Made by a program: the position numbers and the translations under genes
Part shown: piece after piece, positions 11,707 to 21,470 of the stretch
Layout of the letters: each line of letters begins with the position of its first letter
Position numbering within the stretch: position 1 is the stretch's first letter
Assembly: GCA_039621445.1 (NCBI GenBank)
Contig: CP154957.1
Span: 12,352,755-12,416,754, forward strand
Length of the DNA: 64,000 bases
From: Euglena gracilis
Taxonomy: Eukaryota > Euglenida > Euglenophyceae > Euglenales
Direction of reading: 5' to 3'
Notes under the pieces: generated by a model
Database searches by the model: none
Seen by the model: only the letters and a program-made list of their open reading frames with translations
Told to the model about the DNA's origin: nothing

Positions 11707-14700
11707 GCCATTTTCGACCACTTTTGGCCACGTTTGGCCACTTTTGGCCACTGTGGGCTGCATTTGGCAATTAAACCACTTTTGAATGCTTTGAATGCAT
11801 TTTGCTTCATTTCTGCCAATTTTTGGCTGCTTCTGGCTATTTTTGCACATCTGTGGCCATTTTAAGCCATTTCTGACTGCCTTTTTTGCCCCCTTTTGGC
11901 CATTTTGTTCACCTTTTGTTCACCTTGGGACGAAGCGGGAGAAAATTTTTTTACCCCGGTCTTGTCTAACGACCACCCCCCCGGTCAGTTGGCCAAAATA
12001 GCGACCCCCCCGGTCAGTAGCGATATTTAGTGGCCGTTGGACAAGGGGGGGGGGAGGTACCGCATTATGAACATCATTTGCAAACGTCACCAGCCGATAA
12101 CATTTGCGCCAATGTTATTTGTGGCTTTGACACAAACTGTATGCGCGTCAATGCCACAAATTACGTTTGCTGCGTTTGCAGATTTTACGTTTGCGCAGAT
12201 GCGATAAGCGTCGAGGAATATATGGCGGCCCCGGAAGCCACTGGAAGGCACGGCGGGGGAGGGCCGGCCTACAGGCCGATGCTACTGACCACGGGGTGAG
12301 TGGCTACCCGACCATCAAGTACTGGGAGGGCGGCGAGAAGAAGGACTACAGCGGCGGCCGCTCCGTGGACGACCTGCGTAACTTTGTGGTGGAGACGCTC
12401 GACAAGTCGTCTTGCAATGTGGACACCCTCGCTGACTGCAGCAAGAAGGTGGGCATTGTTTTTCTCAGGGCTCTTCCATAAATCCCAGCTATCCCCCCAA
12501 GACACACTAACCCCCCCCCCCCGAATAATGGCCCCCCCCCCAAATATTAGCCCCCCCGAATAATAGCCCCCCCCTCCTGAGATTTTAGCCAAAAATCCGA
12601 ATAATAGCCCCCCCCCCCCCGAATAATAGCCCCCCCCCCCTCGGACCATGCACAAAAATCCGAATAATAGCCCCCCCTGGAGGCCTTTGGTCAAACTGGA
12701 GCTCCCCCCGAATAATAGCCCCCCCCCAGGATGTTTACCAAAAATCCGAATAATAGCCCCCCCCCCCCCGAATAATAGCCCCCCCTGAAAATTTAACCAA
12801 CTGTCCGAATAATAGCCATGGGGCTATTATTCGGGGGGGGGGTTATGTTGTTGCCCCCCCCCCCCTGTGCCAACAGTCTATTTCTGGGACATTACCAAGC
12901 ATTTATTTCACTGAAATGGTGTGACGTTGACAAACCGTGGCAACGTCACACCCGTGGATTGCATGCCCTGGACAATTTATGAATGCACCCCGATGTGCAT
13001 TCACCCTGTGCCGGGCCAACGTAGCATGCAAACCATGCACTCACATTGCTGCCATGCTCCATGGCAACTCACCAGTGGGATTCCATGTCTGGCCACAGCC
13101 AATTGCGGCCACGGCGGCCAGCTGTGGCTGGCCACAGCACCACCACCCACGGTAACCCTCCTGCTTGCACCGGCTGACTTCCCATGTTGGAGAGTTTGTT
13201 ATAAGGCCGCCTGGGAAGTTGTTGCCCATGTACTCGCTGACTTGTCAGTTATAACTTCCCTGGAGAGGGTCAGGATTGCAAGAATGAACAGGCGAAGGAA
13301 TTTGTCAGGCAGGCCCAAATAGTTGGAAACTCCTGCTCTGGGTCGGCCGTCCAATCATGCCTCCTCTTTGTGAGCTCAGCTGTTTTTTCCCCAGCATTTA
13401 TTTTTAGACGTGAGTGTATTTATTTTTGCAACACGGGAACGCCCAAATCAAGGCACCAATCCTCAGGCCTGATTTTCATAGACACACTTCATTTGCTTTC
13501 TTGAAGCGGTTCAAAGTTCATCAACCTCACTTATTGCCCATCCTGCTCTATCATTCAACCCCACAATAACATTCTGATAATCTTGAACAGGACGTTCACA
13601 CATACAGGGCATGAAAATGTGAACAAGATTTTGTGCCAAAACAGGCAAAAAACAACCAAACCCCTTGGCACAAAGCATTTTTGTAGGCACTAAGCCTACA
13701 AAAAAATGCAGGGCAGGCGCGGCAGGGCAGGGCTTTTGTGTTCACGGTCACTGAGAAATCGTGGGCCACCGGTGGTGGGGGGCAAAGTTAAAGCGTGGTG
13801 TAGTTCACCCGGGAGAAGATTGCTGGGCTTGATCAAGCCCACTCTCGGCGCTCGGTGGAAAAAAATCCGCAGACCATTCCCAGACTTTGCTGGCGAGTGA
13901 TACCATACACTGATGTACCAGGAAACTTGCGAATAGGTCGATAGGGTCAATCTCTGAGAAAGGCGTTTTTTTTTTTAATGAACGAAGCCAGGCTTGCGCT
14001 TAGTCGGGTGCCTACCCCATGGGGGGGGGGTGGGTGCTAGGGGCAGGCACCCCATAGCACCCGATCCGACCCCCCCGGGGGGGGGGGGGGGGGGGTTTGC
14101 GGGGGGTGCCTGCCCCTAGCAGGCACCCTCAGACCCCGGCGCCGAAGGTGCCGGGGGCCCGGAAACGGCCATTTTCAATGAAAGTTTTCTGGGTCCGGCC
14201 CGGACCCCTATCCCCCCTCGGGGGGGGGGTGTGCCTGCTAGGGGCAGGCACCCTCTAGCACCCACCCCCCCCCTCCCCCCCGGTTGGTAAGCACAAGCAT
14301 GAACGAAGCACACACCACACAATAAAGCATATCATGAATACATGAAAAGTTGCCTTTCCTCACTCTGGAAGCAGACAGCATGGGCCTCATCTGTTTCAGG
14401 TAATCCAAAAACACCGCTCAAGAAATCAGCTTAAAAACCCTCGGTGGAATTTAATAAAGGGTTCCGACAGAATTGAAAACCCCGCCGCATTACCATCTCT
14501 TGGCCACACACAACCGCTGCTACACACCTTTCTCGGCATCAACTACCACCCAGGGAGTTGTCGCCTGCATTGTTATTGTTGTTGTGTTATTGGAGCTGGA
14601 AGAAATTATCTACCACGAGAGGATATTATTTGGATGAGTTCCATCGCTGGCTGTCTTTTTGGGTGAAATTGGTGGGTCTGCCCCCCCCCCCCCAGCTACC

Positions 14701-14900
14701 GCATAGTTGGTTTCCGGGTGTCTCTGTCGGATTGCCCGCAGGAGATCAAGTACATCGAGAAGGTGAAGGACCTCGGCGCATCGGACCTGGCGGAGAAGCG
14801 GGAGGCGGTGGAGAAGCTGCGCGGCAACAAGTTTGTGAAGGACGCGAAGTTCGTGGCGCAGCGCCTGGCCATCCTGCGGCAGCTGGAGAAGAAGCAGTGA
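4322..14900 (+). CDS. Protein disulfide isomerase, single thioredoxin domain
   Basis: Five exons join in frame to 189 codons plus stop: 4322-4451, 10985-11027, 11411-11489, 12290-12448 and 14742-14900. The ATG opens a signal peptide (MLLKAFLLLCCVASAPA). A thioredoxin fold follows, with FIKFFAPW, the redox motif CGHC, AEVDCT and the cis-proline region GYPTIKYW, then a lysine-rich helical tail ending LEKKQ. It should catalyse disulfide formation and exchange on secreted proteins in the ER. Introns 1-3 have the CAG/CTG (or CTA) nonconventional signals; intron 4 is GT-AG with a CCCGCAG acceptor. The first intron (6.5 kb) splits the tryptophan codon just before CGHC. No KDEL-type retention signal is present, so retention may rely on a partner or on another signal. 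It is shorter than two-domain PDIs. Confidence 0.88.
6700..8640. repeat. Cluster of GCGCAAATGCGC palindromes
   Basis: At least eight inverted-repeat units built on TTGGTGNGCGCATTTGCGC and its complement lie at about 6715-6795, 6930-7010, 7090-7230, 7375-7400, 8285-8345, 8465-8530 and 8550-8620. Most units are near-perfect hairpins whose arms start with CAAACA/TGTTTG or CACCAAC/GTTGGTG. They sit in PDI intron 1. The region also reads as cysteine/alanine-rich frames on both strands, which is a by-product of the palindromes and not evidence of genes. Confidence 0.8.
9399..10381. mobile_element. TIR element with GTTGCAGG target duplication
   Basis: The left end, CATACATCTCTCTAAGG, and the right end, CCTTAAAGAGATGTATG, are inverted copies with one mismatch. 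The element is flanked by an 8-base direct repeat GTTGCAGG at 9391-9398 and 10382-10389. Inside are two arrays of CCGCAATTTTTCCGCAA repeats (9640-9735 and 10045-10105) and blocks of the CAGCCCAAATTT/CTAGCC family. No transposase frame is visible, so it looks non-autonomous. Confidence 0.75.
10725..10880. repeat. GACAGG/CCGGTAC dispersed repeat
   Basis: Repeated CCTGTCAGGGTCCC and CCGGTACYGGCCAACCTG phrases end in GACAGTTTCCCGGGG. A related stretch occurs at 3850-3990, and a fragment at 1270-1295. It lies inside PDI intron 1 just before exon 2. Confidence 0.55.
11028..11410 (+). other. Nonconventional intron 2 of the PDI gene
   Basis: It begins GCCCAGG and ends CTGTCGGT, giving CAG at +4 to +6 and CTG at exactly -8 to -6. 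Joining 11027 to 11411 yields the family sequence AWETLMNEYAGSK in frame. The ends are partly complementary (CAGGC near both borders after reversal). Confidence 0.8.
11490..12289 (+). other. Nonconventional intron 3 of the PDI gene
   Basis: It begins CATCAGCC (CAG at +4) and ends CTACTGAC (CTA at -8). The border can slide by two bases because CA occurs on both sides. The join gives LCSAHGVSGYPTIKYW. It contains long poly-T/poly-A runs (11630-11705) and GGCCA-type A/T-rich repeats. Confidence 0.7.
12500..12850. repeat. Tandem CCGAATAATAGCCCCCC repeats
   Basis: About ten degenerate units of CCGAATAATAGCCCCCCC run in one orientation and end in an inverted copy at 12815-12842 (GGGGCTATTATTCGG), so the array can fold back on itself. 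Related CAAATAATAAACCCCC phrases occur at 19215-19560 and AAAATAAGACCCCCC phrases at 58070-58480, suggesting a family with a variable core. Confidence 0.75.
12851..13674. other. Intron sequence without a recognised feature
   Basis: This is part of the 2.3 kb conventional intron 4 of the PDI gene (12449-14741). It is fairly balanced in base composition and lacks the long homopolymers of its neighbours. Open frames across it carry no motif I recognise. Confidence 0.5.
13675..13708. repeat. Perfect hairpin
   Basis: CATTTTTGTAGGC and GCCTACAAAAAAATG are inverted around a short ACTAA loop. It sits in a PDI intron. Its role is unknown; it could be the remnant of a small palindromic element. Confidence 0.7.
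13989..14298. mobile_element. TIR element with ATGAACGAAGC flanks
   Basis: The ends CAGGCTTGCGCTTAG (starting within or just after the repeat) and GGTAAGCACAAGC are imperfect inverted copies. The direct repeat ATGAACGAAGC lies at 13978-13988 and 14299-14309. The interior is poly-C/poly-G and GGGGCAGGCACCC repeats, with a GGCGCCGAAGGTGCC hairpin. No coding capacity is visible. Confidence 0.7.
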
Positions 14901-16180
14901 GTGGGACCCCTCGGGCCTCGACGACGGAGGGGCCACTGCGACCCCTCGGCACCTCTGTCCCTGGACCCCTTCGCGGCTGAATAACTTGGGCCTGGCGGGG
15001 AGTTGGGAATCAAACGGAGGTGATCGGGAACTAGAAATCCAGTCGCTCGCGACTGAAAAACAAATTCTGGGAACGGAGCGGGATCATGGGGATAATCCGC
15101 CGGTTTCTGAGGTGGTCCCGACCTGCCCCCCCCCCCCCCCACAGCCCCTGTGCTCTGCCCACAGAATGTGCAGTGAAGGGGTCTGACAACCTTAATCCCC
15201 CAGGCATGTTCCCTGTGAGCATCAGATTACTGCCGGATTTCTCTGAGGGATCGTTCATTAGATTCCTGAAAAAGTATTTTATTAAATTTTTAACTTGTCA
15301 AAATATGCGTTTTTGGTAACAATGTTGGTCGCTCAAAACAATTTATGGGTGAGTGCAGCCTGTTTGTTCCACTGATCTGAAAGGAATTTTTTTTTGACCA
15401 CCGCAATGCGTGAAAGTTTGCCACGCCCCAAGAATTTGTTCCGCCATGAGTTTGCAACCTTCCCGCCCAGGGCTGTCTGCCTGCCTGGTGCATCCTTCCT
15501 GTGTTGCTGATTTGTCAAGTGAACATTCCTAACACATTCAATCGATGGTGGGAACTCTCCTCCATTCCCTGACTTTCCCCCTTTTTTTTGCCTGGTAGGT
15601 TGCCCTCCCTTTCCACTCCTGCTCTCCCGCGGCCCCTCTCCACTGAATGCAGGCAGTGGATGGCTGATGGCCGAGCGGTTTGTAGTGTGTGGTTGCCTGT
15701 AAGCCGCCCGCTTGTTTCAGCCTCCCCCGCGCTTGCCCAATCCGAGCGTACAGTGACTGCGCCATTTTGAAGTTTCTGCGATTCCGTTGCCCCTGTCCCT
15801 TCGCAATGCCAGAAGGTCGCTTGCGCTGATTCTTCCGGTGGAAGTGGCCGATCCGATTTCTGAACGTTGCTGCTGTCCCCTGCCCCCGGATGCTTTTTGC
15901 TTTGGTTTGAAGTTGTCCACTGTCATGTTCTGCATTTTCTCAGAGGGTGAGGGATTGCGCTTGCGATTTTTTTTTGAAACAGAGGTGGACGGCTGTTGGT
16001 TTCGAGCTATGTTGGCCCAGTGGCTGGATGACAGCCACCCCCCCCCCCCCAGGCCAAAAGTGACTGATAGGTCTTGCATGAATGTGACCTACCCTCACCC
16101 CACCCCCCACGCCAAGGGGGCCTGGGTCAGGGCATGGGTCGAGCCAATTTTTTTAAAAAAAATCATCAAAAAGCGGTAGT
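14901..16180. other. Spacer after the PDI gene
   Basis: No gene was identified. The first 200 bases are GC-rich 3' flank. The stretch 15320-16060 is fairly balanced sequence with no supported exon. A TGGCCCAGTGGCTGGATGAC phrase near 16015 precedes a poly-C run. Confidence 0.45.
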
Positions 16181-17201
16181 GTTACCGAGTGCTACCCTGG
16201 GGAGTACAGGCGGACGTTGCCCTCCCCTGCGCCTGAGAACGGCCTGGACAAGGACGATGCAAACACACACATTGCAAATGTGCGTGGCTGCAAACACCAT
16301 CCCCCCCCCCCCCGCCATACACCGGCCAACACGAGCCCGGGTATGGGACAATTCGGGGGGGGGACAAGGTCGGGGGTCTGGGACAAGATCGGGAGTATGG
16401 GGCAAGATCAGGGGTATGAGACAAGGTTGGGGGGGGCAAGATCGTGGGGGTCAACAAATTTCCTTTGACGGAACCGGGCCCGGACCCTTGGCCGGATATG
16501 GGACAGGGTCGGGGGGAGGGGTGGCCTGCTTTCCACGATTGCTGCCGCCACGCCCCCCGTCCCCCGGCCCGCAGCCTCCTCTCCCTCCTTGAGGGGGATG
16601 CGGAGCCGGGGAACCGCTTCCGCCGCCGCCCTCCGCCGGGCGCAGCGCCGGGCCCTAAGCTGCCTGGCCTGCTGCCTGCGGAGCGTCCCCGGGCTGCGGC
16701 GCCCGACTGGCAGCGTCGCCCGACCAGCCCCCCGCCTCCCACCACCAGGGGTTTTGTTTAGTCTTGGACCCCGGGGGGGAGGGTGGGTGGGTCTGGCCGA
16801 GCTCCCCCCCGGGAGGGGGGGTCCCCCAGGGGGGTGGGATATTCTTTTCGGCGCCGAAGATACCAAATTTTTTTGAAAAAGGTGCTTTTTTTAGCAATCT
16901 TCACGATTTTTGGCCATTTTCGGGGAAAATTGAGTGGGTCCCCCGGGACCTCCGGTCTTAAAAGAACCCCTGCCCACCACTCCCAGGAAGCCGCCCCTGG
17001 CCGTCTTCTGTGTGCTGCTTGTTTTGGAAGCTGTCGAAATCAGCACGAAGTCCCCTCCCAAATAATGCACAGGTGGCTACTGTTTAAGGACGTGAATTTG
17101 GACGATTCAGTGTGCACTTATTCGGCGGCTGTGTAGTTGTAAGAGTATCAAAACCCCATCTTTTAAGCCTGTTCTGTCATTTTTTTTGATGACAAGACAA
17201 T

Positions 17202-17508
17202 GAATATTCGGCAGCCCGAAACTACTGGCCCCCCCCCCCGGGGGGGCCCAGTAGTTAATCCGGGGGGTCAAGGTAATTTTTTTGCGTTAATGATGGAATA
17301 GGGTTAGGTGCGCGACTTAGGCTTAGGGTTAGGCCTAACTTGTACACTGAACACCCGTCTATAAGTTAGGCCTAACCCTAACCCTAAGTCGCGCACCTAA
17401 CCCTATTCCATCATTAACGCAAAAAAATTACCTTGACCCCCCGGATTAACTACTGCCCCCCCCCCCCCCCCCCCGGGGGGCCCCGTAGTTTCGGGCTGCC
17501 GAATATTC
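17202..17508. mobile_element. Long near-perfect foldback element
   Basis: Two arms of roughly 140 bases (about 17202-17345 and 17358-17508) are almost exact reverse complements around a short centre, TGTACACTGAACACCCG. The outer ends carry GAATATTCGGCAGCCCG and its complement. Each arm contains TTAGGG-like repeats (GGGTTAGGTG, CCTAACCCTAACCC) and an inner GTTAATGATGGAATAGGG stretch. It has the structure of a foldback or palindromic MITE. GAATATTC is itself a palindrome, so a target duplication cannot be distinguished from the arm end. Confidence 0.85.
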
Positions 17509-17878
17509 TCCTGCCTGAAGCGCCTGAGAATCTGGCCTTTCTATGCTTTTTTGTATTTTTTTTTCGAGGGGTGCGCCATTGGGGTTGTAGTTTTGTTGGC
17601 TTGCAAATATACCACTTATTTGGGCACTGCGCACAATTTGCACTGCGCGCAATTAGGGACTGACTGTTCACGTTGGGTTTTGCTGGCGTTAAGAAGATTG
17701 AATAAGCCCATCCACTCCGGGAGGAAGTGGGCGACCAGTTTTTGAAGAGTGACTGACTGGTTTTTGAAAAGTGGAAATTGACGGCGGGTCGGTAAGCAAT
17801 GATGCATCAGGGAGGCCAATTTGACAAGACCTTACCATACGCCATCCAAGGCCCAGCGAGGAACAAGGGGCTGCCTGC

Positions 17879-17976
17879 GCCTCTTCCCCCTCATCTTCCT
17901 CTCGATGGTGATGTTCGTGGCCCTCCACGGGATGCTCGTGGCCTTCCCGACCAACCACCCTCCAGAGGAACGCCTG
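17879..17976 (+). CDS. Membrane-segment exon of an unidentified gene
   Basis: The frame reads RLFPLIFLSMVMFVALHGM followed by LVAFPTNHPPEERL, a clear hydrophobic helix with a basic residue before it. CTG lies at -8 to -6 (17871-17873). The 3' end is either 17959 (CAG at +4) or 17976 (GT donor after CGCCTG). It probably belongs with the terminal exon at 19013-19165, but no connecting exon was proven. The protein family is not recognised. Confidence 0.5.
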
Positions 17977-18596
17977 GTCAGCAATAGTGCTGTTGTATTT
18001 GCCAAAAAAAATCCAAATAGCAACTGGGAACATAGCAACCGTTAGTTCTTTTTATTTTGATTTATGTGTAAAATACGAGTCCCCGAAATATTTTGCTTTC
18101 TTCCAATTTTGCCCCAGTAAGTGCATGGGTGCACACTTTTTAGGAACCAAATTTTGGCCCCTCAGGCGCGCACTTTTTAGGATGGGAACAAAACTTTTCA
18201 AAATGGATCATATATCAGCAGAAAATATTTGAAGCCAACCCAAAGCGATAAAAAAATATGAGTCAAATTGGCCAGAATTGGCCAAGCCTAGCCATAGGTG
18301 GGTCGTCAACTCCGCCCCTCCCCGGAGTGTCGTGTGTGGATGGGATTTCAAAAAAGTGGGTGGGTGGGTGGGTTTGGGCCGAGGCAAAAGTTAGCGAATT
18401 TATGATTGGGGCAGGATTACTGGAATTCAATTAAATTCAGAATCCTGTTCGGACGCTCGGGGTCGGCTCTCTTCTGTAACGCCTGCAGCACATCCCCCAC
18501 ACTCATGACGCAGTGCCATGGCTTTGTCTTCGCCGTGGCCACCTTGACCTGTTCCGTGATTTGGGGCGGATTTTCCATCTGAATGCCCAAACAATG

Positions 18597-18890
18597 CATA
18601 TATATATATATATATATATATATACTAGATATATATATATATACATATAAGCATATATTATTATTATATTAACATATTATTACATTATTACATATTATTA
18701 TCATATGTATATATTATGCATAAGTACATGCATAAGTACATATATAAGTACATACATACATACATATATATATATATAAGTATATAAGTATATAAGTGTA
18801 TATAAGTATATAAGTGTATATATACATATATATATATAAGTGTATATATATAGTATATAAGTGTATAAGCACATACATAAGTACATGCAG
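18597..18890. repeat. TA/ATAC-rich microsatellite
   Basis: Compound (TA)n, (ATAC)n and TATAAG repeats span about 290 bases. Open frames rich in tyrosine and isoleucine come only from the repeat. Confidence 0.9.
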
Positions 18891-19012
18891 CTATCTGCAG
18901 GCAATACTTCAATTTCGACGGTGTCCTGTGGAAACGGGTGTTATTTCCCATTCAATCTTTTCCCCATCCCCATTCCTTTCCCATTCAAGCGAGGGCACTT
19001 CGCCCTGCCACC

Positions 19013-19165
19013 ATTGGCCTCACGTCCCTCCGAGGCCTCAGCCCCGTGAGGACACACCCGCTGTCGCTGAACCCCACCAAGTCCCGGCACTACAATTTGA
19101 GTGCCGCCCTCACCGACCTCCTGGAGCCTGCAACCCCGCGGGCCGCCCCACGTGATCCGGACTGA
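19013..19165 (+). CDS. Terminal exon of an unidentified gene
   Basis: The frame starts IGLTSLRGLSPVRTHPLSLN and ends in a TGA at 19163-19165 after PRAAPRDPD. A perfect CTG at -8 to -6 (19005-19007) precedes it. The GC-rich block contrasts with the A/T-rich microsatellite upstream. It is likely the C-terminus of the gene that contains the membrane-segment exon near 17.9 kb; other exons may lie near 16.19 kb (GEYRRTLPSPAPENGLDK frame) and 16.59-16.74 kb. I do not recognise the product. Confidence 0.45.
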   Translation: MGLTSLRGLSPVRTHPLSLNPTKSRHYNLSAALTDLLEPATPRAAPRDPD

Positions 19166-19199
19166 GTGGGAATCAGTTTTGTTCTGAGTGCACACTACA

Positions 19200-20410
19200 C
19201 TTGAGTAAATTACCCCCCCCCCCAAATAATAAACCCCCCGGTTTCTTATTTGGACACTTGAAGTCGGGGTCCGGGGGGGGGGGGTTATAATTTGGGCAAA
19301 AATTTTGAAGTCAAAAATCGACCCAAAAAACCCATACCCGGGCTTCAATGGTCATTTTTTTATTATCATTTGTGGGCTTTTTTTTGTTGAAAAATTGGTG
19401 CCTTCTTGGCATATTTTCTGCACCAATTTCATCCATTTTTGTGATTTGTTGCAACATTTCTGCTGATTTTCCCCCTCTGTTTTCCTGGGGGAGGGGGTTA
19501 TTATTTGGGCAGCCAGAGTCGGTCCTCAGGGGGGATTTATTATTTAGGGGGGTTATTATTTGGGAGGGGGGTTAGTTCCAATGTAGCAGGGCAGTCCTTA
19601 CGCATCGCACCCCCGGGGACAACTGGCCACACTTTTTCCTGAACCAACAGCACCCAAGTGGGTTGCGGACTCCTCATGATCTCGGGACAAATTTTCGGTG
19701 CAGAAGTGCCGAAAATTTTGGAACAAGGGGGGCCAGAGTGGTGGAAAATGGTGTTTTCCATGGGCTTTGGGGGTCCACCTCAAACCTTGGCTGCTAAAAA
19801 TTTCATTCCAGTTGGAATTGGGTGTTTTTGTTTGGCAACGATTCGGGTCCATCTGGTCAAGTCAATACCTGGCTGGACCCCTGGGGGGGGGGCGGACTAT
19901 TTTTTTTTATTGCTGTGATGAGGGGACTTTTTTCAGGGTCCTTAGGTGGGGGGGGAATTGTCCTCTCTCTAACCAGCCAGCTGCAACCAGGCCATTGCTC
20001 AAGGGTTCGCAGTAATCCGGGGGGGGGGTTCTGGACTGCAGCTGGTCCAACTCTGGCCAGTGGGAATTCTAGTGGACCCCACCGGGGGGGGGGGGGGCTG
20101 CCAGCAGGGCCAGCTAGTGGAAAATTTTTTCCCAGCGCCGAATTTTTTGGGACCCCCCAAAATGGCCAAAAACGCCCATTCTTGCCATGTTTGGGATTTT
20201 TTTTTGGAACAAAACCACCCCCAAAATGTATGAAACACCTCATTTCCACGTCGCTGCACAGCACCGGAGGAATTTTTTTCCCCAGGGGAGGCCCGGATCC
20301 CCCAGGGGGGGGGGTCTAGCTAGTCCATTTTTTCCAGTGTCCAGCAAAATGGCTAGCCAGTGGACCCTCCCCGGGTCCTTAAGCAATGACCTTGCTGCAC
20401 CCTGATGGGG
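19200..20410. repeat. Spacer made of dispersed repeats
   Basis: The block 19215-19570 carries the CAAATAATAAACCCCC family, with an inverted counterpart at 19490-19560. The block 19860-20400 carries the CTGGACCCC/CTAGCCAG family that ends GGGTCCTTAAGCAATGAC, a right-end signature also seen near 28100, 50470 and 62870. No exon was supported. Confidence 0.6.
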
Positions 20411-20423
20411 AACAGGTGTGCTG

Positions 20424-21432
20424 ATGCGAAACCGACACTTGCATACTCCCGTCCAGTTTGCGGCAACAGGAGGCAATGTGGTGAAGACGAGCGTCAACGG
20501 CACCGGCAACGTGTCCCGCCCACACCATTGCTTCAGGTCTGTTGCACCTCACCCCTCGGGTGAGAGACTGACTGGTTCTTTTTTTTTGGAGTGGTTGTAT
20601 TTTTTTGAACCCCCCCCCCAAATAAAACCTAGGGTCCTCTTTTTAGGTCCGCCGCTGAAAATTATTTATATATTATATATATTGTATATATTATATATTA
20701 TTTATATTATATATTTATTTCATTATATAAATAATATTTTATATAGATATTATATAATTATTTTGCCCCCCCCCCCAAGGGTCGGCAACAGGAGTTTTTT
20801 TTTAGTCGTGGACCCCCGTGGGGGTAGGGTGGGTGGGTCCGGCCGAGCCCCCCCCTCCCCCCCCCCCCGGGGTCCCCCCGGAGGGGGGAGGGATATACTT
20901 TTCGGCGCCTTCGGCGCCGAAAAAGTGCTATTTTTAGCACTTTTCGCGATTTTCGGCCATTTTTTTGTGGGTCCCCCGGGACCCCCCCCGGGGGTGGGTG
21001 GGTGGGAGGGGACCCCCCCCTCCCCCCCCGGTCTTAAAAAAACCCCTGGTCGGCAAGCAGTGGTGCGGCCCCGCCCCCACGTGCGGTACAAAGCCGCCCC
21101 GGGGCCCGGGCGGCGGGCGGCGGCGGTGCTGTGCGGGGCGCTGGGGCTGAGCGCCGCGGTGGCCCTGGCCAGCCTCGGGGCCGGGTATGGCATGACCTCC
21201 AGGGAGCGATGCGGGGGTGCCCCCTTTTCCAAGCCGTGCCGGCAAATTCCTTCGGGAATGAAACAATTCGGGTGTTGTGATTTGTCGCTGGGGTTATGTT
21301 TAGGCTGCAGCTTGATGGCTTGCGCGCTCCCCTCTTGATCCCATCACCCCAGTTCACTGCCTTTCTGTGCATGTGGTGGCTGCGACGCTTATTTTGATGT
21401 TGAAAGAAAGCGTTCTCAAAACATCATGTACA

Positions 21433-21470
<38 letters not shown>

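Noticed and set aside
17202-17508. True telomere or chromosome end
   Set aside because: Only a few TTAGGG-like units occur, in both orientations, and the sequence continues normally on both sides.
18417-18599. Minus-strand frame reading VKVATAKTKPWHCVMSVGDV
   Set aside because: It looks protein-like, but it is isolated, overlaps an equally open + frame ending at a TGA, and has no splice context. I could not decide and did not annotate it.
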